DNA of 11,208 bases from STF1-138 sp035356975 (GTDB lineage: Bacteria > Patescibacteriota > Patescibacteriia > UBA1558 > S5-K13). The notes under the pieces were generated by a model. It saw only the letters and a program-made list of their open reading frames with translations, ran no database searches and was not told the DNA's origin. The stretch is taken from contig DAORGW010000029.1 of assembly GCA_035356975.1 (NCBI GenBank), positions 1 through 11,208 of the forward strand, read 5' to 3'. Below, one piece after another: positions 5,940 to 11,208 of this stretch. A program made the position numbers and the translations under genes. Numbering within the stretch: position 1 is the first letter of the stretch; the number at the start of each line of letters is the position of its first letter.

Positions 5940-6392
5940 ATGAATCATGTGCGTGATGGACTGATAGAGGCGATTATTGGAGAAGAATGCTTTGTAATAT
6001 TGAAACCCGGGAATCACTCTACATTATCCAGCATAATGAACACTTTCGTAAATGCTAGATTGACACCAAAAACACCACTAATTGAATTTAATTTCACAAA
6101 AGAAATGTTGGTAGAGTTTTATCCGAACATAGCCAAAAAGAATTTCTTTGAAACTGAATTTGTTCCTTATATGACAAGTGGATCTTGTTATCTTGCTATA
6201 TTTAAAGGATTTAATATAGCAAAGGATCTATTAGCATTAATAGGTCCGGAGACAAACCCACATAAAAATGCTCCGCACACAATAAGACGTAGATTTGGGC
6301 AAAGTATAATGAAAAATTGCATACATTGCCCGAGAACAGAAGAGGAAAAAAAAATTCAACACAATGTATTAAAAAAATATGGAGTAATTTAA
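5940..6392 (+). CDS. ndk: Divergent nucleoside-diphosphate kinase
   Basis: NDK transfers the gamma phosphate from an NTP to an NDP through a phosphohistidine. The 150-residue protein follows the family fold: ILKPG at 20-24 with active-site Lys22, FYPN at 60-63 with Tyr61, FF at 69-70, YMTSG at 77-81, GPETNP at 102-107 with Thr105, HTIRRRFG at 113-120 with Arg116, and NCIHCPRT at 126-133 with Asn126 and the presumed phospho-acceptor His129. Two near-invariant elements are changed: KPD is KPG and HGSDS is HCPRT. The arginine usually just before the GxTNP loop is also missing. It is therefore an NDK-family protein, probably active because His and the nucleotide contacts remain, but a changed substrate or role is possible. 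It has its own promoter and a strong Shine-Dalgarno, and ends at a bidirectional terminator. Confidence 0.85.
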   Translation: MNHVRDGLIEAIIGEECFVILKPGNHSTLSSIMNTFVNARLTPKTPLIEFNFTKEMLVEFYPNIAKKNFFETEFVPYMTSGSCYLAIFKGFNIAKDLLALIGPETNPHKNAPHTIRRRFGQSIMKNCIHCPRTEEEKKIQHNVLKKYGVI

Positions 6393-6397
6393 ATAAA

Positions 6398-6431
6398 AAG
6401 AGGTGGACTTTTGTCCCCTCTTATTTTTTTT
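6398..6431. terminator. Bidirectional intrinsic terminator between ndk and tsaB
   Basis: AAGAGGTGGAC (6398-6408) pairs with GTCCCCTCTT (6413-6422) around a TTTT loop, with one bulged base. Eight T (6424-6431) follow on the plus strand, terminating ndk. On the minus strand the same hairpin is followed by TTTTTATTT and terminates tsaB. The 3' arm overlaps the tsaB stop codon. Confidence 0.9.
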
Positions 6432-6813
6432 GAGTTATATTTGCTTCTTTATAATAAAATGGCTTTACAAATTCGTGTTCTGCTTTAAAATCTGAGAGTT
6501 TTAACATATCTTCTTGGGTAATAATTTCTTTTTCAGAAAAACCAATAACTGGAATTTTCAATGCATATGAAAGCGTATTTGCAAGAACAACCCCGAGCCT
6601 AACTGATGTAAATGAACCAGGACCAGTATTTACAATAACACGCTTGAGATTTTTTAATTTTAGTCTTTTTGATTTTAAAAATTTATCTAGAAGTTCTAAT
6701 AGATTTTCTGATTGTTTGGAGTCAACTTTTTTATCTAATAAAAAAATATCCCGCTCTTTTATGAGGGCAAGTTTTATAAATTCTCTTTGAGTTGTATCAA
6801 TATATAAAATCAT
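6421..6813 (-). CDS. tsaB: TsaB-like t6A synthesis subunit, short form
   Basis: TsaB partners TsaD (with TsaE) in making N6-threonylcarbamoyl-adenosine at tRNA position 37. The protein shows the ASKHA-type first strand MILYIDTTQR (1-10) and the family signature GPGSFTSVRLG at 64-74, normally GPGSFTGLRIG. A C-terminal PFYYKEANIT (118-127) matches the usual final strand before a basic tail. It has 130 residues against about 220-230 in most TsaB, so the N-terminal half and the last strand are kept and most of the second half is missing. The ends look intact, so this is a shortened protein rather than a broken one. It overlaps the upstream winged-helix gene by 4 bp (ATGA), implying translational coupling. 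Confidence 0.85.
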   Translation of the reverse strand: MILYIDTTQREFIKLALIKERDIFLLDKKVDSKQSENLLELLDKFLKSKRLKLKNLKRVIVNTGPGSFTSVRLGVVLANTLSYALKIPVIGFSEKEIITQEDMLKLSDFKAEHEFVKPFYYKEANITQKK

Positions 6814-7382
6814 TCTGATTCTTTTGAAATTTTATCTATAATTACAATTTTTTTATTTTTCAAAATATTATATAAAAACCTATCTGTCATACCACGCCTA
6901 TATTCAAATTCTTTCTGATCCATAAGAGTATAATTTAAATCAACCATCAATTCATTAGACATTTGATTTACAATTTTCTCTATTGTCAATTTAGGAATTT
7001 TACCAACAATTAAAAGATCTGTAAGTGTTTCGCTTTTTAGATCAACAAAATATCCAGTTAAAGCCAAGTATTTTGCACCTATCAGATGTTTTAATCTTCT
7101 TACGTACTCTTTTTCAAGAAGAACTCTTGCTTTTATTATTACATTCCTTAATTCTTCAAAAAGAACAAAATTTTGATTTATACAATAATATTTTTTATTA
7201 TTTTTTTCTTCATATTTTAGAAGCCCCACTTTTTCAAGATTTTCTAATTCTCTTCTTACTGAATTTATTCTTTCATTTAATTCTCTTGTGATTTCTCTAA
7301 CAAAAAATTTAGAATTCTGTTTGGCAAAAAACAATCTTAAGATTTTTACCCTTGTTTTTGAACCAAATAACTGATCAAGCAT
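6810..7382 (-). CDS. Winged-helix regulator with degenerate nucleotidyltransferase-like domain
   Basis: The 190-residue protein has an N-terminal winged helix-turn-helix (about residues 1-70). It starts MLDQLFGSKTRVKILRLFF, has a recognition-helix region VREITRELNERINSVRREL (28-46) and a wing VGLLKYEEKNNKKYYCIN (52-69). A helix (72-100) links to a C-terminal alpha/beta domain: LALTGYF (106-112), TDLLIVG (121-127) and a tail with EFEYRRGMTDRFLYNIL (158-174). This resembles the MNT-type nucleotidyltransferase fold found fused to ArsR/MarR-like regulators in archaea and Patescibacteria. The catalytic GS plus DxD pattern is lost; only Asp122 of that region remains. It probably binds DNA and a small ligand or partner; the target is unknown. 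It is transcribed with tsaB and ends in TGA. Confidence 0.75.
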   Translation of the reverse strand: MLDQLFGSKTRVKILRLFFAKQNSKFFVREITRELNERINSVRRELENLEKVGLLKYEEKNNKKYYCINQNFVLFEELRNVIIKARVLLEKEYVRRLKHLIGAKYLALTGYFVDLKSETLTDLLIVGKIPKLTIEKIVNQMSNELMVDLNYTLMDQKEFEYRRGMTDRFLYNILKNKKIVIIDKISKESE

Positions 7383-7396
7383 AATTCAATTTATTA

Positions 7397-7402
7397 ATTA
7401 TA
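7397..7402 (-). promoter_or_regulatory. Candidate -10 for the winged-helix/tsaB unit
   Basis: A perfect TATAAT lies on the minus strand 14 bp before the ATG, predicting a very short leader of about 8 nt. No good -35 is present at the right distance, and the AT-rich context makes chance matches likely. Confidence 0.3.
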
Positions 7403-7470
7403 AATGATGAACTTTGAATAATTTAAAAAATTTATTAATTTAAAATTTATTAGAAATTCGAAATTCTTCA

Positions 7471-7499
7471 TTCCCAAATTTATTTATTTATAGTATAAT
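7471..7499 (+). promoter_or_regulatory. Candidate promoter of the PP2C-like/propeller gene
   Basis: A perfect TATAAT (7494-7499) lies 17 bp after TTCCCA (7471-7476, 4 of 6 to the -35 consensus). Transcription would start near 7506, with a leader of about 20 nt and no Shine-Dalgarno. The 143-bp region 7383-7525 otherwise holds only AT-rich DNA between divergent genes. Confidence 0.5.
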
Positions 7500-7525
7500 A
7501 TTTTTATACAATATTCAAGAATATT

Positions 7526-9799
7526 ATGAAATATATACTAAAAACTAGTAAGTTATCTTTAAATCCACATAATAACCAAAATAAATCAATAATTTATACT
7601 GGTTCTCCAAATAAAGATCAGAAAAGCAGGGGAAAACTCATTGTAATGCTTGATTTTCCTGATAAAACAGAAAATGCAAAAGAGCTTGGAAATTTATTGG
7701 TCCAAAAAATTCATAAATTATATTATGAATCAAATTTAATAGACCAGGAAACGATTTTAGAAGAAATTATCAAAGAAACAAATGAAAATCTTCCACTTTT
7801 AACAGAGATAGACAGGGATTGGCTCAAAAAATTTAATGCTTTAATAGCAATAATTTACAGACAAGATGTATACTTTTCTCCTGTGGGAAATATTTCTGCA
7901 TGGGTAAATTCTCGGGAAGGAAAAATAGTAAACATTTTTGATTATGTTAACTCTGATATAGAAAGAGCTACAATTGATAACATATTTACAAACATTTTAA
8001 GCGGAAATTTAGACCCAGAACAATCACTCATTTTTACTACAAATACTATTTTTGATTATATTTCTGAAAATAAGATAGATACAATAATGAAAGAAAATGA
8101 TCCTCAAGGAGTTGTAATAAAATTAAAAGAATTACTATTTCAAATAAAAGACAAAAGTTTTTGCCTTGCTAGTATAAAACTTTCTCCATACGAAGAAAAC
8201 GACAAACATCAAGAAAACACAAGAGAAAAGATTTTAGTATCTGAGTCGGCAAAAGAATCAATAGACAATTTTCTTAATATTCAACAAAAAACTAAAGACA
8301 TATTGACAAAAGGTAAAACAAAATTAGAAGAAGATGAAATACAAAAAAAATCACCAAAAGAGTTAAAATCAAAGTCAAAAAAGTCTAATCAAAAATCATT
8401 TGACGATTTATTAGAAGAAAGCGCCCAACAATATGGAGAATTTAATATTTCAGAAAACATAAAAGAAAAATTACAAGAAGAAAAATTAATAAATCCTAAT
8501 GAAAATTTATATTCAAAAAAAACACAAAAACCACAAAAAAAAATAGATATAATTAAAATATCAAACAATATTTTGAAAATTATAATCTCTCCATTTATAA
8601 AAACAATAAGTGTAATTTCAAAAATAAAACTACCTAAAAAAAACAAAAATGGAAATATGCAGATATCAAGAAAACAAGATGGTCCAATAAGTGTTTTTAA
8701 GTCTCCTAGAAAGAAAAATAAATTAATTTTAATTTTAGCAATAATAATACTTGCGGGATTTATAATTAGCTTAATATTAACAAATAAAAAACGTGAATCT
8801 GTCGTTGAAAATGAACAATACAATAAAATATTATCTGAAATAAATGACAAAAAAATGGAATATGATCTAGCGAATATCTACAAAGATGAAAACCAGGCAA
8901 AAGAAAAGCTAAAAGAGATATCAGATCTTATTAATTCTCTACCACAAAAAACAAAAAAACAACAAGAACAATATAATACTATATTAAATAGTGTGACAGA
9001 AATTTTAAATAAAGTGAGAAAAATGGAGACAATTACAGGTCCAGAAATTCTAGCGGAATTAAATTTCAACACAAATAAAATTATAAAACAAGGAAATCAA
9101 TTAATAGCTTTGGGATCAAATTCATCACAGATATTAAAAATAGACATAAATTCAAAATCACAAACAAATATTGGAAAAGATGGTTTATATACAAACATAA
9201 ACACTTTTGCAAAAAATGGAGATTATGTTATTGGACTTGACATAAAAGATTTAATAAAGATAAATCCAACAAATTCTGAAATCACAAAAGAATCAATTGC
9301 ATATCATCCAAACTATAAATCTAGTAATGACGCTGAATTTTATGCTGAAAATTTATATATTTTAGATTCTCAGTCAAATCAAATTTATAAACACATTGGA
9401 AATAATGGAAAGCTAGACAAGGGTGATACGTGGATAAAAGATGGTAGCTCTGTATCAAATTCAAATTGCATAACAATTGATACAAATATTTATATAGGAA
9501 ATAATGATGGATCAATACTAAAAATGTATTCTGGTAAAAAACTTCCATTTGAATTAAAAGACCTGGATCCAAAAATTTCAAAAATTGATAAAATTTATAC
9601 AGATAAAACAATAAAAGAGATCTATTTATTAGAATCACAGAACAAAAGAATTATAATAATTGATAAAGACGGAAGCTTATTAAAGCAATATTATTTACCA
9701 ACACTCAAACAAATAAATGATTTTGTTGTTGATGGGTCGACAAAAAAATTATATATTTCCTCTGAAAACAAAATAGTTGTTATAAATATTTCTTTATAG
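7526..9799 (+). CDS. PP2C-like pseudophosphatase with membrane helix and propeller-like domain
   Basis: The 757-residue protein has five zones. Residues 1-220 follow the PP2C fold order: GKLIVMLDFPD (36-46), NALIAIIYRQDVYFSPVGN (104-122), SLIFTTNTIFDYI (167-179). The metal-binding Asp positions are mostly replaced: DG is DF at 43-44, GD is GN at 121-122, SDG is TNT at 172-174. Residues about 225-395 are a Lys/Glu/Ser/Asn-rich, probably disordered linker. One membrane helix follows at about 399-419 (LILILAIIILAGFIISLILT), then a coiled coil (425-500). The C-terminal 250 residues are repeated short beta segments such as QLIALGSNSSQILKID and NIYIGNNDGSILKMY, consistent with a beta-propeller outside the cell. 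With the basic region before the helix, the PP2C-like part is probably cytoplasmic. Function is unknown; a membrane sensor or scaffold is an inference. It ends at a strong terminator. Confidence 0.7.
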   Translation: MKYILKTSKLSLNPHNNQNKSIIYTGSPNKDQKSRGKLIVMLDFPDKTENAKELGNLLVQKIHKLYYESNLIDQETILEEIIKETNENLPLLTEIDRDWLKKFNALIAIIYRQDVYFSPVGNISAWVNSREGKIVNIFDYVNSDIERATIDNIFTNILSGNLDPEQSLIFTTNTIFDYISENKIDTIMKENDPQGVVIKLKELLFQIKDKSFCLASIKLSPYEENDKHQENTREKILVSESAKESIDNFLNIQQKTKDILTKGKTKLEEDEIQKKSPKELKSKSKKSNQKSFDDLLEESAQQYGEFNISENIKEKLQEEKLINPNENLYSKKTQKPQKKIDIIKISNNILKIIISPFIKTISVISKIKLPKKNKNGNMQISRKQDGPISVFKSPRKKNKLILILAIIILAGFIISLILTNKKRESVVENEQYNKILSEINDKKMEYDLANIYKDENQAKEKLKEISDLINSLPQKTKKQQEQYNTILNSVTEILNKVRKMETITGPEILAELNFNTNKIIKQGNQLIALGSNSSQILKIDINSKSQTNIGKDGLYTNINTFAKNGDYVIGLDIKDLIKINPTNSEITKESIAYHPNYKSSNDAEFYAENLYILDSQSNQIYKHIGNNGKLDKGDTWIKDGSSVSNSNCITIDTNIYIGNNDGSILKMYSGKKLPFELKDLDPKISKIDKIYTDKTIKEIYLLESQNKRIIIIDKDGSLLKQYYLPTLKQINDFVVDGSTKKLYISSENKIVVINISL

Positions 9800-9835
9800 A
9801 AACAAGCTTTTTATTATTTCAATTAATTCATAAAT

Positions 9836-9870
9836 AAAAAATACAGAACATAAATAATTCTGTATTTTTT
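9836..9870. terminator. Bidirectional intrinsic terminator between convergent genes
   Basis: AAAAAATACAGA (9836-9847) and TCTGTATTTTTT (9859-9870) form a perfect 12-bp stem around an 11-nt loop, with a T-rich end in either direction. It serves the 757-residue gene on the plus strand and rplL on the minus strand. Confidence 0.85.
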
Positions 9871-9895
9871 ATATTCTCAATTTAATAATGAGAAA

Positions 9896-10300
9896 TTATT
9901 TCAATGTTACTTTTCCACCAGCTTCTTCAATTTTCTTCTTTGCTTCTTCTGCTTTTGCTTTATCAGCGCCCTCAATTACCATTTTTGGAGCTTGATCGGC
10001 AATATCTTTTGCTTCTTTAAGTCCAAGTTGTGTAATTTCTCTAATTGCTTTTATAACGCTAATTTTATTTGCTCCTGAGTCTGTTAACTCAACATCAAAT
10101 GATGTTTTTTCTTCTACTGCTTCTGCTGGAGCAGCTCCCGGCATTGCACCCATCATTACCGGAGCAGCACTACTTACTCCGAATTTTTCTTCCAAAATTT
10201 TTACAAGTTCTGAAAGATCTAATACGGACATTTTTTCAATTTCTTCTACAATTCCTTTAAATTTTGCTGGAATTGTAATTTCTTTTTTTTCTTCTGACAT
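9896..10300 (-). CDS. rplL: Ribosomal protein bL12 (L7/L12)
   Basis: L7/L12 forms the stalk that recruits translation GTPases to the ribosome. The 134-residue protein has the dimerisation domain (about residues 12-44, with IEKMSVLDLSELVKILEEKFGV at 21-42). An Ala/Met/Pro-rich hinge (44-62) follows, then the C-terminal factor-binding domain (about 66-134, including KISVIKAIREITQLGLKEAK and a final KVTLK). The frame is open nine codons further upstream, but the ATG at 10298-10300 (MSEEKKE) gives the normal family start. It lies 71 bp downstream of rplJ on the same strand. It has no Shine-Dalgarno, and the gap carries AGCT-type palindromic repeats. The stop lies close to a strong terminator. Confidence 0.97.
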   Translation of the reverse strand: MSEEKKEITIPAKFKGIVEEIEKMSVLDLSELVKILEEKFGVSSAAPVMMGAMPGAAPAEAVEEKTSFDVELTDSGANKISVIKAIREITQLGLKEAKDIADQAPKMVIEGADKAKAEEAKKKIEEAGGKVTLK

Positions 10301-10329
10301 ATTGTTATAACTTTCGGCTTTCAACAATC

Positions 10330-10356
10330 AGCTTTTAAAGCTTTTAGCTGTAAGCT
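10330..10356. repeat. AGCT quasi-palindromes between rplJ and rplL
   Basis: AGCTTTTAAAGCT (10330-10342) is a perfect inverted repeat around one T, and AGCTGTAAGCT (10346-10356) is a 4-bp inverted repeat closely matching AGCTGTCAGCT upstream of rplJ. Both can form small hairpins in the mRNA before rplL. They look like members of a short intergenic repeat family. Confidence 0.5.
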
Positions 10357-10371
10357 CTTATTATTAATTAA

Positions 10372-10887
10372 TTATTTGGTTTCTTTTATTGCATTTAAAA
10401 CATTTACCAAGCCCCTCATATTTCCAGATAAAACATTTACTAGTCCTGTAATTGGATTTTTCATAGTTCCTAGTAATTTTGCAAGTAACTCTTCTTTTGA
10501 TAAAAGTTTTGATAATTCCATTACTTGTTCGCGACTCAAAAAATTTCCCTCAAGCCACGCTCCGTGAATTTGAAGTCCATCATTTGCTTTTGCAAATTTT
10601 GCTAAAATTTTTGTAGCAATAATCTCATCTTTGCTATATGCAAGAGATAAATTTCCCTTAAATGATTCTAAAATTTTATCATCTACGTCATCTCCTTTTG
10701 CTAATTTAAGAATTGTTTTTTTAATAACCTTATAAAAAACATCATTTTTTCTAAGCTCATCTCTTAATTCTTCTAATTTTTTTACAGAAAGATTATTGTA
10801 AGAAGTCATAACGACAAGTTTAGAATCATGAATATTCTCTTGTGCCTGTTTCAATGCTTCTTGTTTTTGTAATTTTGTCTTTGGCAT
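10372..10887 (-). CDS. rplJ: Ribosomal protein uL10
   Basis: L10 anchors L7/L12 dimers at the base of the ribosomal stalk and, in complex with L12, controls its own operon by binding the leader RNA. The 171-residue product has the family start MPKTKLQKQEALKQAQENI and the strand KLVVMTSYNNLSVKKLEELRDELR (from residue 23). Internal blocks FYKVIKKTILKLA (51-63) and GNLSLAYSKD (79-88) follow, then a C-terminal helical region (about 130-171, including LLGTMKNPITGLVNVLSG) that carries the L12-binding helix. Its length is normal. No Shine-Dalgarno precedes the ATG. A leader of about 160 nt with attenuator features lies upstream, and rplL follows in the same operon. Confidence 0.96.
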   Translation of the reverse strand: MPKTKLQKQEALKQAQENIHDSKLVVMTSYNNLSVKKLEELRDELRKNDVFYKVIKKTILKLAKGDDVDDKILESFKGNLSLAYSKDEIIATKILAKFAKANDGLQIHGAWLEGNFLSREQVMELSKLLSKEELLAKLLGTMKNPITGLVNVLSGNMRGLVNVLNAIKETK

Positions 10888-10893
10888 ATTATT

Positions 10894-10904
10894 AGCTGTC
10901 AGCT
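10894..10904. repeat. AGCTGTCAGCT repeat upstream of rplJ
   Basis: This 11-bp quasi-palindrome lies 7 bp before the rplJ ATG and matches the copy upstream of rplL at 10 of 11 positions. Further related words (TTCAGCC, TTCAGCAG) follow up to about 10925. Confidence 0.5.
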
Positions 10905-10946
10905 TTCAAATTTCAGCCTTCAGCAGTATATTAATAATTTATTAAT

Positions 10947-10972
10947 AAAATAAAAATCTGTGTTTCCACAGA
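10947..10972 (-). terminator. Attenuator-type terminator in the rplJ leader
   Basis: On the minus strand TCTGTG (10967-10972), the tetraloop GAAA (10963-10966) and CACAGA (10957-10962) form a perfect 6-bp GNRA hairpin, followed by TTTTTATTTT (10947-10956). It stands between the rplJ promoter and the gene, so termination there would be conditional. Its 5' arm is also perfectly complementary to the start of the transcript (11039-11047). Confidence 0.75.
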
Positions 10973-11050
10973 AATAATAGCTAAATAAGCTTTTTATCCT
11001 CGGCGAGTAATTAAGCTATTTTAATTTAGCGCTCGCTGTCTGTGGAATAT
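10957..11050 (-). ncRNA. L10-leader-like regulatory RNA of rplJ-rplL
   Basis: This is a 5' leader read on the minus strand. TTCCACAGA (11039-11047) near the transcript start pairs over all 9 bp with TCTGTGGAA (10964-10972). Inside it, GCGAG/CTCGC (11003-11007 with 11032-11036) and AATTAA/TTAATT (11009-11014 with 11021-11026) can stack. A GCCGAGG word (minus strand, 10998-11004) resembles, from memory, the L10-binding core of bacterial rplJ leaders. The outer helix and the terminator share one strand, so they exclude each other. Control by L10-L12 is expected from the family; whether binding favours or prevents termination cannot be read from sequence. Confidence 0.65.
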
Positions 11051-11056
11051 ACTAAA

Positions 11057-11084
11057 AGTATAGCAAATAAGAAAAATTTGTCAA
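11057..11084 (-). promoter_or_regulatory. Strong extended -10 promoter of rplJ-rplL
   Basis: A perfect TTGACA (11079-11084) is followed after 16 bp by TATACT (11057-11062), preceded directly by TGC (11063-11065), an extended -10. Transcription should start near 11050, about 163 nt before the rplJ ATG. This is the best promoter in the window, as expected for ribosomal protein genes. Confidence 0.85.
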
Positions 11085-11102
11085 TGACTTAAAAATCTAA
11101 AC

Positions 11103-11208
11103 CTACTCAATCACACCTCCCTCTGTATAATCAGAAAACAATGATTCATCTAAATCATATACTAACTTATTCCAATTATCTCCATATAACTCTATTGCCT
11201 TAGCTTCT
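11103..11208 (-). CDS. Partial unrecognised protein, C-terminal 34 residues
   Basis: An open frame enters from the right edge and ends in TAG (complement of 11103-11105). The 34 visible residues are acidic (for example YDLDESLFSDYTEGGVIE at the end) and contain YGDNWNKL. I do not recognise the family. Coding is supported by the uninterrupted frame and a composition similar to neighbouring proteins. It ends about 19 bp before the -35 of the rplJ promoter with no clear terminator between, so some read-through into the rplJ leader is possible. Confidence 0.6.
   Translation of the reverse strand, partial: EAKAIELYGDNWNKLVYDLDESLFSDYTEGGVIE

Noticed and set aside
6810..6812. UGA recoded as glycine (Gracilibacteria-type code)
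   Set aside because: TGA ends the winged-helix gene exactly at the ATGA overlap with tsaB, and conserved glycines in all genes read correctly with the standard code.
6421..6813. tsaB as a frameshifted pseudogene
   Set aside because: Both the N-terminal signature and the usual C-terminal strand lie in one frame and are followed by a stop next to the terminator, so an internal deletion form fits better than a broken gene.
8389..8850. Minus-strand open frame inside the 757-residue gene
   Set aside because: Its hydrophobic, Phe/Ile-rich content is the mirror of the Lys/Asn/Glu-rich linker; no start signal or family motif supports it.
10069..10567. Short plus-strand open frames opposite rplL and rplJ
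   Set aside because: They are antisense shadows of two highly conserved ribosomal protein genes, leucine- or phenylalanine-rich, without ribosome-binding sites.
1..11208. tRNA, rRNA, CRISPR arrays, insertion sequences
   Set aside because: No cloverleaf with a CCA-type end, no regularly spaced repeats, no transposase motifs and no terminal inverted repeats were found by reading both strands; a covariance-model scan could still find a weak RNA.

Overview
The window looks like part of a reduced, AT-rich bacterial chromosome, most likely from the Candidate Phyla Radiation (Patescibacteria; a Parcubacteria or ABY1-type lineage is my best guess). The grounds are very low G+C judged by eye, tightly packed genes, a minimal division/cell-wall cluster, a MurF-like ligase without its usual N-terminal domain, a very short TsaB, and a large PP2C-like/membrane/propeller protein of a kind I associate from memory with these lineages. 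Genes close cleanly with TAA, TGA and TAG under the standard bacterial code, and the winged-helix gene ends in TGA, which argues against the UGA=Gly code of Gracilibacteria and Absconditabacteria. The phylum call is inference; no 16S gene or marker set is present.

Left part (minus strand, reading right to left): mraZ, rsmH, an ftsL-like gene, ftsI and murF form a compact dcw operon with gaps of 4, 7, 12 and 1 bp. It covers a transcriptional regulator, the 16S rRNA methyltransferase, a divisome bitopic protein, the septal transpeptidase and a Mur ligase. Past murF lies the start of a secreted protein gene that runs off the left edge. A ten-G homopolymer sits in its upstream region.

Centre: the 219-bp divergent region between mraZ (minus) and an RluB-type pseudouridine synthase (plus) is dense in signals. 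It has two perfect and two near-perfect DnaA boxes, GTGG repeats in helical phase that fit a MraZ operator, a 16-bp perfect palindrome, and a good sigma70-type promoter that would make the pseudouridine synthase mRNA nearly leaderless. The next gene, a divergent nucleoside-diphosphate kinase, has the only strong Shine-Dalgarno in the window and ends at a bidirectional terminator. A convergent two-gene unit follows: a winged-helix regulator with a degenerate nucleotidyltransferase-like domain, overlapping a short tsaB (tRNA t6A synthesis).

Right part: a 757-residue protein (degenerate PP2C-like domain, Lys/Asn/Ser-rich linker, one membrane helix, coiled coil, beta-propeller-like C-terminus) is transcribed rightward to a second bidirectional terminator shared with rplL. 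rplL and rplJ (minus) are preceded by a strong extended -10 promoter and a leader of about 160 nt. That leader has an L10-leader-like fold and a terminator whose 5' arm can pair instead with the start of the transcript, a classical attenuator arrangement. Short AGCTG-type quasi-palindromes sit just upstream of both ribosomal genes. The C-terminal end of one more unrecognised minus-strand gene touches the right edge.

I see no tRNA, rRNA, CRISPR array or insertion sequence.
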